Assembly: GCA_011799875.1 (NCBI GenBank)
Contig: CM022299.1
Location: 213,968,070-214,032,069, forward strand
Length of the DNA: 64,000 nt
Direction of reading: 5' to 3'
Source: Thinopyrum elongatum
Taxonomy: Eukaryota; Streptophyta; Magnoliopsida; Poales; Poaceae
Shown here: positions 25,082 through 34,908 of the stretch, piece after piece
How positions within the stretch are numbered: position 1 is the stretch's first letter
How the letters are laid out: every line of letters starts with the position of its first letter
The notes under the pieces: model-generated
Told to the model about the DNA's origin: nothing
Databases searched by the model: none
Seen by the model: only the letters and a program-made list of their open reading frames with translations
Position numbers and translations under genes: made by a program

Positions 25082-25533
25082 AGTGGCATGCCGAGCGACC
25101 GTGTGGGGTGGAGGAGGGTGAGACACGAATGCGACAGACATGATTTGAATGTTGGTTTTGCTCGATGGCGCGATCCAACGAAACGAAATGTTGGTTTCCA
25201 AAACAATATTGTACTGCATGAGAGAGATAGAGTGATGGTTTGCTTCTTCTGTCCAATAACTATACCGGGTCTATGTGATTTGGCGGCTCATTGGTCACTA
25301 TTACTGCGGCGGTAGAGCGTCGTAGAGCGCCCGCACTCTTATTTATTTATTCTGTGATAAAACTAACTTTCTCCACTCTTACACCGGAGGAGTACGAAAC
25401 ACGGCAGCCCAGTGACTACATGGCCCACCTCCCACTATCACCATATTCCTTGGACATCGTGCGACACCTCTAGTCCTTTTTTCTTTGCGTAGTAGTACAA
25501 TTTACCACATGACCCACCATACACTCTCACATA
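25082..25533 (-). other. CACTA interior, duplicated block A (part 1)
   Basis: This stretch is paralogous to 39980-40205: for example 'gcggctcattggtcactatt' (25282) corresponds to 'gactgctcattactcactat' (40138). No intact coding frame. The block also shares 'gagcg.ctgcactcttattt' words with 27690 and 39370. Confidence 0.5.
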
Positions 25534-25622
25534 CTACCTCCGTCCCCTATGTAATTTATGCATGATATGATACTCCCCACTATGAGTAGCCTTATACGCA
25601 TACAAAAAAGGACCGGAGGGAG
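25534..25622 (+). mobile_element. Short Stowaway-like MITE
   Basis: The ends are CTACCTCCGTCCC and GGACCGGAGGGAG, inverted and flanked by TA on both sides (25532-25533 and 25623-25624), the TSD of Tc1/mariner-type Stowaway MITEs. It is only 89 bp long and the left terminus has diverged. Confidence 0.65.
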
Positions 25623-25624
25623 TA

Positions 25625-26001
25625 CGAAGCTTTATGATTTTGTTTCATGTATGTATCCTGACTCCAAGGTTGCCCCGTTACAACATTCCATCAAATACAA
25701 AGGAAAACTAACACGCATGCTGATGCATCTCAATGATTCACAGATCATAGCCAATATTTACTTCACAACTAAAGACAAAAGTTGTGAGAGTGTGTAAAAA
25801 AAACTACTGATGGGGTCTCTACGCCGTAAACCCTAATCGATAAACAGGATTTAAATTCCTAGCTAGGTAGAACCTGTCGAAGGAAAGAAGCCTGGCACCC
25901 TCGGATCATACGATGCTTTTGTGCAGTTCCACTAAAATCGAGCTGAGCATCGCTGTTGGCAAAGATATTGAAGAAGTGTGATTAGAATAATAGTAGTGGC
26001 A
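25625..26001 (-). pseudogene. Block A (part 2), with one DFSGTAQ-like exon
   Basis: The 23-bp motif at 25917-25939 reads LDFSGTAQ on the minus strand after an acceptor-like 'gccaacag'. The stretch 25690-25800 is paralogous to 40560-40900 and represents the empty site of the MITE at 40612. Remaining DNA shows no frame. Confidence 0.45.
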
Positions 26002-26259
26002 CTAGTTCATGAGACATAAACTCATCACAAATAGAAGTCGGTAGAAGTAGAGAAAGATCCACATGGAGATGGAGCTACGTGGGGAGCTGCGGCAGTGGAG
26101 CAAGCCGGCTCCAAAATGAAGTTGTACCTGGGACGTCGGGGTGTAGCTAGAAGGGCGGTTGAGAGGCGGCATCAACCCATACCGCGGGGACCCCCGATCG
26201 GGACGCACCGATAGTGGGTTTTCTCCCTCGCCGCTGTCGACCGCGTCTACGCAAAACAT
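26002..26259 (-). CDS. Putative first exon of a CACTA-borne gene, copy A
   Basis: An 85-codon frame begins ATG at 26259 with MFCVDAVDSGEGENPLSVRP. A paralogous frame starts at 41832. Both ATGs lie about 125-130 bp downstream (minus strand) of a TATA box in homologous flanks ('gctccactatata'), which is why I treat this ATG as the likely start. The protein sequences of the two copies diverge, and no domain is recognised. The DFSGTAQ motif lies downstream in both copies, so the gene order promoter, first exon, small exon is conserved. This may be a decayed transposon gene or a captured host gene; I cannot decide. Confidence 0.35.
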   Translation of the reverse strand: MFCVDAVDSGEGENPLSVRPDRGSPRYGLMPPLNRPSSYTPTSQVQLHFGAGLLHCRSSPRSSISMWIFLYFYRLLFVMSLCLMN

Positions 26260-26383
26260 CGTCCCCTTCCCCCAGCGGTGGGATCAGGCCGGATCTGTGA
26301 CCAGCGGTGTGGCCACCGTCGTTCTATGCTTGTGAAGAGAGCAACCCAAGCAAGCAGGCTTGTAGCTTAGGCTCCTGCTAGTG

Positions 26384-26391
26384 TATATATA
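26384..26391 (-). promoter_or_regulatory. TATA box, copy A
   Basis: TATATATA in 'gtgtatatatagtggagcgg', 125 bp upstream of the ATG at 26259 on the minus strand; matched by 41961-41966 in the paralogous block. Confidence 0.45.
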
Positions 26392-27979
26392 GTGGAGCGG
26401 TTTTCTTTTTCTCTCCATATCAACCATTTTATATTGCGTACATGTCATTGAAGAGTGAAATGATGGTTGCTTCGTCCAACTAACTTACTGTGTGATTTGA
26501 CTGCTCCTGAGTGGCCCCTACATGTACTCCCCCTACGTGTATGACCGTTCCTGAGTCTCACTTGTACTTATCTCTATTTTCTTGCATGACTAGCAAGATG
26601 CCCGTGCGTTGCACGGAACATCAAGATGCATTTGTATGAGTAGTTTATCTTGTGAGAGAAAAGGATGAACAAGGGAAGGCCTTGTTTGCAAATGTGGAGA
26701 GGGGTGTGGGTATCTTTTTGCAAAATTGCCATAGTTTCCTTCCTATCCTTCATATATAAATCAGACGGCCTATATCGCAGGATGGCAGGCACACCATCAT
26801 CACCACCTCAGTTTTTTATAAGAGTAGAGACACGTAGACAGGATGCGCATAGATCAATTTTGTTACTGCACGTGTTTACGTACTACTATTACCTACTCCC
26901 TCCTTCCGGTTCACTATTAGTACTCCCTCCATCCTGGCTTATTGGTCCCCTTTGTACTCAATTCATGGGATCGTTTTCCTCAAGTTGTATTTACCAACGT
27001 ATTAATATCGGGAATGCATGCGTGAACAACGAATGATTAAACCTTGCATGCAACATTTTGACAAAGCATTGACTTATGAACATGTGAATGTGAGGGACTA
27101 CAACCTCGTGCATGCATGCAACAGTCACACGTACACATGGACGCAAAAACGCGTGTGACGCCCTAATGCATGCATGTCCGAGCACACTACGAAACACACA
27201 CGATCACGCTCAAGTGCTCAACCTACACGTGCATGCACACACACATACTCAGCCAGGGTGAGCTAGTGACCGTATAAGCGTATATATTGACCGCAATGAG
27301 CATATTATGAAGTCCACTGACCGTATTTTTACAAATATACACTAACAGACAGTGTATTTATCTCATTTCAAATTAAGCCATATTAACCGTAAAGGAGGCA
27401 GCATGGACTAGCATTACTTTGTTGTGTCCCGTCAACTTGCAGAACAAGGAGAAGCTTGCAGGACGGGAGAAACTTTTGACTAATGCAAGCTCTCCCTCGC
27501 TGAGGTGGTGGACGTGCAACAGTTAATTCGGTGTCAGATTGCAAGAAGCATACACTGTACTAGTACCATTATTGTTCGACTTCCCGAAGAGGCGAACAGC
27601 TAAGCGCAAAGTTTAGAGTACTACGAGTACTAGTATTACGTAGTACTACTAGTACTACTATACATGTATGTACTACTAGGAACCGCATGGTGGAGCGTCT
27701 GCACTCTTATTTTATTTTAATCCATGATAAAGCAATCTTCAATACATTTGGTTCTCTTCGAGGGTTCTCGCATGTGATAACGGAAGTTGATTGTATGGAA
27801 CACTCGCCACAATTCTCGCTTAATTCTGGCTCCTATCCTATTAGAAATAGGAGCGCTCAGACATATTTTCCCTTTTTTTGTTATTCGGCATGTAAACAGG
27901 TCAGCAAACCTTGCGGCGCATCTTTGTGCGAACCGTGCTTGCTACACTTTGAATGTGACCGAGAGCTGGCTTGATGAAA
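26392..27979 (+). other. CACTA interior between the two family 2 elements, no gene
   Basis: Contents: a 'gatgcccgtgcgttgcacgg' word at 26598 common in grass repeats; half-MITE ends 'tactccctccatcc' near 26920; a 'gcatgcacacacacata' stretch near 27230; and an AGTACTAC-rich stretch at 27610-27680. The segment at 27690-27730 repeats at 39362-39410 ('tggtggagcgtctg.actc'). No frame shows a domain. Confidence 0.45.
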
Positions 27980-29338
27980 TGATATGTCTCCAACGTATCT
28001 ATAATTTATGAAGTATTCATGCCATGTTTACAACAATTTTATATGATTTTGGCATGATTTGATTAGAACTAACCCGGACTGACGCTGTTTTCAGTAGAAC
28101 TACCATGGTGTCGTTTTTTGTGCAGAAATAAAAGTTCTCAGAATGGGCTGAAAATTTACGGTGATTTTTTATGGACCAAAAGAGACCCCCGAAGCACAAG
28201 AGTTGGGTCAGAAGAGTCCCGAGGCGACGACAAGGTAGGGGGCGCGCCCTACCCCCCAGGGAGGGTGCTCCTACCTTGCCGCTGCCTCGTGGACCCCCTT
28301 GACGTGAGACCGACGCCAAAAATTCCTATAAATACCAAAACCCCCAAAAAGAAACCTAAATCAGGAGTTCCACCGCCGCAAGCCTCTGTAGCCACGAAAA
28401 ACCAATCGGGAGCCCGTTCCGGCACCCTGCCGGAGAGGGAAACCATCACCGGTGGCCATCTTCATCATCCCGGCGGTCTCCATGACGAGAAGGGAGTAGT
28501 TCACCCTCGGGGCTGAGGGTATGTACCAGTAGCTATGTGTTTGATCTCTCTCTCTCTCGTGTTCTTGATTTGGCACGATCTTGATGTACCGCGAGCTTTG
28601 TTATTATAGTTGAATCATATGGTGTTTCTCCTCCTCTACCTTCTTGTGATGAATTGAGTCTTGCTCTTTGAGATTTCGTTATGTTGGATTGAGTAGTAGA
28701 TTTGAGAACACTTGATGTATGTCTTGCGATGGGATATTTGTGGTGAAATGGGATGTTCTATTGATTCACTTGATGTATGTTTTGGCACTCAACTCGCGGA
28801 TTCCCGAGGTGACATTGGGGTAATCTATGCATAGGGGTTGATGCACGTTTTCGTCCTACATTCTCCGATAGAAACTTTGGAGTGATTCTTTGTTGCACGT
28901 TGAGGGATTATTATGTGATCCAATTATGTTATCATTGTTGAGAGAACTTGCACTAGTGAAAGTATGAACCCTAGGCCTTGTTTCAAAGCATTGCAATATC
29001 GTTTTTGCTCACTTTTGTTACTAGTTACCTTGCTGTTTTTATATTTTCAGATTACAAAAACCTATATCTACCATACATATTACACTTGTATCACCATCTC
29101 TTCGCCGAACTAGTGCACCTATACAATTTACCATTGTATTGGGTGTGTTGGGGACACAAGAGACTCTTTGTTATTTGGTTGCAGGGTTGTTTGAGAGAGA
29201 CCATATTTATCCTATGCCTCCCACAGATTGATAAACCTTAGGTCATCCACTTGAGGGAAAATTGCTACTGTCCTACAAAACTCTGCGCTTGGAGGCCGAA
29301 CACGAGTCTACAAGAAGAAGGTTGCGTAGTAGATATTA
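27980..29338 (+). repeat. 5' LTR, family 2 plus copy
   Basis: TGATATGTCTCC to GTAGATATTA, 1359 bp. The TATA box TATAAATA is at 28327-28334, about 37 bp after the GC-rich palindromic block at 28208-28290. The 3' end is mutated (ATATTA instead of ACATCA). Confidence 0.9.
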
Positions 29339-29348
29339 AGCTCTTTTC

Positions 29349-29366
29349 TAGCGCCATTACCGGGGA
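29349..29366 (+). promoter_or_regulatory. Primer-binding site, tRNA-Asp type
   Basis: TAGCGCCATTACCGGGGA differs at three positions from the canonical TGGCGCCGTTGCCGGGGA. It lies 10 bp inside the 5' LTR. Confidence 0.8.
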
Positions 29367-29463
29367 GGTTAGTGCTTGAAGGTATATCTTTAGATCTTGC
29401 AACTGAATCTTTTAGTTTCTTGTTTTATCACTAGTTTAGTCTATAAAAGAAAACTACAAAAAA

Positions 29464-30673
29464 TGGAATTGAGGTTGCCTCATATGCTTCATCTTTTTAA
29501 TGTCTTTCGTGAAAATGATGGAAAGGAAAATTGTGCTCAAGTGTTAGAAGAAGAAGTCAATAAAATGTTTAGCACTAAATTTTTGGATGATGAGCATGAT
29601 TTCAATGTTGTTAGTATGAATTCTTTGAATATTCATGATGCTAATGATATGCAAAGCCACAAGCTTGGGGATGCTATGTTTGATGAAGATGATATTTTTA
29701 CTCCCCCAAGTTTTGATGAGCAAATTTTCTATGATGAAAGCATACCTCCTATTTGTGATGATTATGCTGATGAAAGTGGGTTTGGAAGGATGCTATGTTT
29801 GATGAAGATGATATTTTTAGTCCCCCAAGTTTTGATGAGCAAATTTTCTATGATGAAAGCATACCTCCTATTTGTGATGATTATGCTGATGAAAGTGGGT
29901 TTGGAAGAGTGTCAACTCTAGGTACTAATGATCCCACTATTTTGGAGGGTGTTGAATCTTTTCACAATATTGATAAAAGTGGATTTAGAGAGGTCATGAC
30001 TTTATTTAGTGATGAATCGACTATTTTGGAAGAGGTTCCAATTGATTATGATAACAAAGTTGCTAAATATGATGATTATTGTGATGACATGTATGCTATA
30101 AAGAATAATGATAACCATGAAACTTGTCATCGTGATTTTAATTTTTAGTTGGATTATACCTCACATGATAGTTATTTTGTTGAGTGTGCTCCCACTACTA
30201 TGAATGAGAAGAATTTTTCTTATGTGGAGAGTAGAAAAATTTCTATGCTTATCAATCATGAAAAGAATGCTTTATGTGATGGTTATATTGCTGAATTCAT
30301 TCATGATGCTATTGAAAATTATTATGAGAGAGTAACTTATGCTTCTACATATTGCAATAATATCAAGTTTCCTCTCTATGTGTTGAAAATCTTGAAGTTT
30401 TGCTTGTTTTGCCTTCCTATGCTAGTTGATTCTTGTTCCCATAAATTGTTTGCTCACAAAATCCCTATGCATAGGAAGTGGGTTAGACTTAAATGTGCTA
30501 GTCATATGCTTCATGATTCTCCCATTATGTTTCAATTGTTATCTTTTATGCGAGCATCATTGAAATCATCATGCCTAGCTAAAAAGGCATTAAAGAAAAG
30601 TGCTTGTTGGGAGACAACCCAATATTTACCCCTACTATTTTTGTGTGTTCACATGATTAAGCTACTGCATTAA
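29464..30673 (+). pseudogene. Acidic ORF of family 2, broken by a 119-bp tandem duplication
   Basis: The ATG at 29464 starts MELRLPHMLHLFNVFREND, 98 bp after the primer site. The frame is acidic (DEDDIFTPPSFDEQ, DESIPPICDDYADESGFGR) until a tandem duplication of 119 bp (29669-29787 repeated as 29788-29906) shifts it. The second copy restores a continuing frame with STLGTNDPTILEGVES and DKSGF.EVMTLFSDES. A TAG at 30146-30148 breaks it again, and the C-terminal part reads NYYERVTYASTYCNN, SHKLFAHKIPMHRKWVRLKC and FQLLSFM, running on to 30673. The second half is hydrophobic and cysteine-containing. The same order of conserved segments appears in 55216-56064. No known domain; an accessory protein of non-autonomous Athila elements is the likely category. 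Confidence 0.65.
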
Positions 30674-30842
30674 TCATGTTTTATAGCTTTTGTTTGAATA
30701 AAGTGCCAAGTAAAGCCTTTGGGATAGTGTGGTTGATAGTTCACTTGATTCTGTGCAAAAACAGAAACTTTTGCGTCCAGTACAGAAATTCCTATCTTTC
30801 AGTGTAACGTGGCAAAACTCTGAATTTTTTACAGAGTATTAA

Positions 30843-33800
30843 TGTCACACCCTAGTTAGTTCATGCATTAGAGTGTTGCATCATGTTTAAACTTTTCCAG
30901 AAACTTGAAATGGGGATGATAGAACCCCCGGCACCCCCTGGAAACAACTAGGGTTTACTAAAATCTTTTTCAATGAACCTGAAATGCCCTTCTAAAATGT
31001 CCATCATTTTTGTCTTGGGTTAGAACCTCTGCCAAAATTGGTTCACAATTTTCTAGGTCATCATAAGGTCATTGAATTAAATCATATGTAACTTGCATTT
31101 GGGCATTTAAATGCTAGTAAATATTTTAAATGTCCAAATAATCCCAAACTGAAATGTTCCATGTTGGATATACTCTATACAGTGGGCATGAGCAGTTTGG
31201 TGATTTTTGAAATTGCCTAGGTATTTTTAGAAAAGCCACAAACTTGCAGAAATAAAGAAAACGGAAATAAAAGGGAAAACTAACTTACCTGGCAAAGCCA
31301 CCAGCCGGCCCACCTGGCGGCCCAGCACTGTGCTGGCCCGTGCCAGCCAGCTGCTTCGTCCCCGCCAGGCAGGCAGGGAGGTGACGCCGGCGTGCGCGAG
31401 CTCGCCATGGCGCCAGCTGCTTGCCGCTTCGCCCTGGACGCGCTGGTCGACCTCCATGTAGTCCCCCCAACCGCCTGGACACGTCCATTCTCCCCCAACG
31501 CCTCTCCCTCGCCCTCTTCCACCATGGCCGGCGCTGCCGTGCCCGCGCCACCGTGAAACCCGCGTCCACCGTCGTCCCCGCGCCGCGCTACCGTGTCCAC
31601 GAGCTCCGCCGTCGTCCACTACGTCGAGCTAGCCGAGCCCTAGCGCTCGCACGCTCTGCTTCATCTTCTTCGACCTCGTCTTCACCGAACGCCGCCGGAG
31701 ATCCCCTTCGCCGTCACCGCCGTCACCGCCGCACCAGCTCGTCCCCGACCTCGCCGTCTGCTCCGGTGTGACCGCCGTGAGCTCAGCTACCTCCCCATCC
31801 TTCCCGTTCTCGCTCTCGAGCCCTGCATTGACTGCACCGAGCTCGGCCACACCCGCCGCCGCCACCGCACGTCGCCGTCGTGGCCACAACCACGTTGGCT
31901 CGATTCCGAGCACGCCATCGTCTTCGCCGCAATCGCAGGAGCCCGCAGCACCACTCCACGCACCTCGCCGTGCCCCCTAGCGACGAGCCCAAGCTCGCCC
32001 GAACTCCGGCAGCCGCACAGCTCGTCGCCGGCATCGTTTCCGGTTACCCCGAGCCCCACCGCCACCACCACTCGACGTGGCTCACTCCTAGCTACCCGTA
32101 GATGGTCTCCGCCGCCCATTTGGTCGTCGGAGGACAAAACCCGCACCGCACCGCCCCGCCGCGTCTGGCCTCGCCGGCGGCTAAACGCCGGCGAGTTTGA
32201 CCCCGCTGACCCAGTTTGACCCCCCTGGGTCTATGACAGGTGGGACCCGTATGCTAATTAACTTAGGATTAGGACTAACTAAAAATTAGTTAGACTAATG
32301 ACGCTGACACGCGGGACCCACTGGCCAGGTTTGACCTGGACCGTCCCCGTTGACTGCTGATGTCACCCTGACGCAATGCTGATGCAATAAGTATTTTCTG
32401 GATTTATTTTTATACAGGAAATTCCAGAAAATACTACAAACTTCAAAAATTCATAGAAATTAATCTGTAACTCCAAATGCAAAGATTTATAAATGAAACT
32501 GGATCAGAAAAATCCAATCTTTCCATCTATACAGGTTTCATGCATGCCAGAACAATTTAACCTTGCTGTTTAGATGAAACAAGTTAATGCACTAATATGA
32601 CCTCTTATTTTGGGTTTGCATTTGAATCCTTGATTCAAATGAACTCAAACCAATCTGTTCTAAGTTGCATTAGCCAAAACACACTCATTTTGCCATGTCA
32701 TAGCATGCATCATATTGTTGCATATTGCCATGTGATGATTGTGTTTCGATGTGTTCTTCGTGGTAGGTTCTGCCTCCGAGGAAATTCACGAGTATCCAAC
32801 TGAAGGGCAGTATCCCACTACCACTCTGTCAGGCAAGCAACCCCATTGATCATTTCAATACAAACCCATCTTCTCGCTTCTGCTCTCGTTTACTGCATTA
32901 AGACAACAATGTTTCAAACTGCTGTGTGTTGCAATAGTTGAACCCATGACCTGTCTTTGCCACAGTAACTAGATGAAACCCACTAGCATGTGTAGGAGTT
33001 GATTGAGCCATGTTTGTGTTTCCTACCATGCTATGCTTGCTATGCTTAGAGTCGTGTCAGGTCTGGCTCATCAGGGTGATGGACTAGAGTGAATGGTTGT
33101 GTCGGTAATGAAAGTGAAGTGTTGAACATGATTTGGTAAAGGTATCGATGAGAGGCCATGTAGGAGTACATGGTGGGTTGTTTCATTGAGGCCATCCTTA
33201 AGAACTGAGATCTGTATGCGTGATTTAAGATTCAGCTACTACCACACATTGGGATCCTTAATTGACTCTCTCGACTTATTAACCACCCCGTCCTCTGTCC
33301 AGGAGTTGCAAGTAGTTTCTGGTGTTTGTAGTTGCTGGAGGCCGTGCGCAGCGCTGACCTTAGGGGTGGGCTGTGATGCGGTAGGCACGTGGCACGGTGT
33401 ACCGGGTCGCCCGTTTGGTGTCTCGGGAACCCTGCACACATCGTTTGGGGCCGTTGAGGAGACCCCGGCCGGATTTCCTCACGGATGGAACCTGAATAGG
33501 CGATAAACCTGGACTAGAGACTCGTGTGTTTAGTCAGGTCGTGGCCGACACCCTCGCTGGGCTTCCGCTTGAAGGTTGCCGGGTACATGTCGTGTAGCGG
33601 CGATAAGTGGTGAAAGCGTGTGTGAAGAAGTACACCCCTGCAGGGTATAAAACTATTCGAATAGCCGCGTCCGCGGTAAAGGACTACTTGGTCGCTTATG
33701 CAGTTCATAGACAAGTTAATGGTTACTACTAAAAGACTCAAGATAAGTGTGAGTACCGCGGATGGCCCTCTCGTAGGATGACGAGGGAGGATCCACGGTG

Positions 33801-34903
33801 GAGTATTGTGATGGTGATTAGTGGACTCGTGTGCGAAAACTAATTTCACAAGTGGTGTCTCGTAGGATAGCGTAGCCAAGAGTCAAAGCTAGCTTGCTGC
33901 AATAACTCCACCACCCTTCTTGAGAATGTGCATGTATATTAGGATCTGTTGTAAGACTTGCTGAGTACCTTTGTACTCATGTTGCTTTAATAATTGTTGC
34001 AGACGAGAACACCGCCCCCTCCGATGGGTTCTATGTAGATCTCGACGTTGACGAGTGACTTGCCACCCAGGTGGTGACCTGAGCTTGTGAAGGGCCTATG
34101 TAGATAGACAGGCTTCGTCAAGCCTTCTTTCTTTCTAGTGTCTGTACTCAGACTAGTTGCTTCCGCATGTGCTTGTATGTTTGTATGACTTGAGTGTCGG
34201 GTCGTGTGACCCCTATCTGTATGAACATGTTATGTATGGCTCTCCAGAGCCTTTAAATAAAGTACTTTGAGTTGTAGAGTTTTGTTGTGATGCCATGTTG
34301 TATTTCCACATAACGAGCATATTGTGTGTATGATTGAAATGCTTGGTATGTGTGGGATCCGACTATCTAGTTGTTTATCCTTGGCAGCCTCTCTTATGGG
34401 GAAATGTAGTCTGGTGTCTCCATTGAGCCTTGGTAGTCCGCTACAACCCGGTTTACCGGAGTCCTGCTAGCCCAGCACTACTGCTCCAGAACACTTAGAC
34501 TGGCCGGCATGTGTTTCACTTCGTTCATGTGTCTGTCCCTTTGGGGAAATGTCACGTGGTGACATCCGAAGTCCTGCCTAGCCTGCTACAGCCCGGGTTC
34601 CCGGAGTCCTGTTAGCCCAGTGCTACAGCCCAGATTCACACGCTGCTGACCGACATGCTCGATGTTGATTCATGTATGCCTGTCCTCGTAAGTTAGCGCC
34701 GCTTTGGGTTCACGACTAGCCATGTCGGCCTGGGTTCTCTGTCATATGGATGCTAGCGACACTATCATATACGTGAGCCAAAAGGCGCAAACGGTCCCGG
34801 GCCATGGTAAGGCGACACCCGTGGGAATACCGTGCGTGAGGCCGCAAAGTGATATGAGGTGTTACAGGCTAGATCGGTGTGACTTAGAATCGGGGTCCTG
34901 ACA
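30843..34903 (+). mobile_element. Solo LTR, 4.06 kb, probably Tekay/Del-type Gypsy
   Basis: It begins TGTCACACCC and ends GGGTCCTGACA, an inverted TGTCA...TGACA pair, and is flanked by ATTAA at 30838-30842 and 34904-34908. Nothing else of the element is present, so it is a solo LTR left by recombination between two LTRs. A GC-rich middle (31290-32230) gives long overlapping frames in several phases on both strands; these are composition effects. A polyadenylation-like 'aataaa' occurs near 34256. Long LTRs with a TGTCACACCC start are typical of Tekay/Del chromoviruses of grasses; this lineage call is from memory. Strand is arbitrary, set by the polyadenylation signal. Confidence 0.85.
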
Positions 34904-34908
34904 ATTAA

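Noticed and set aside
26598..26640. 'gatgcccgtgcgttgcacgg' word as the end of a known transposon
   Set aside because: I recall it as common in grass repeats, but I could not find the second end or a TSD.
29349..29366. tRNA-like sequence
   Set aside because: Only the 18 bases complementary to a tRNA 3' end are present; it is the retrotransposon primer site.
31227..32146. Several long overlapping GC-rich frames on both strands, looking like a small gene
   Set aside because: They lie inside a 4.06-kb LTR with TSD ATTAA on both sides, occur in several phases at once and have Arg/Ala/Ser/Pro-rich content typical of GC bias.
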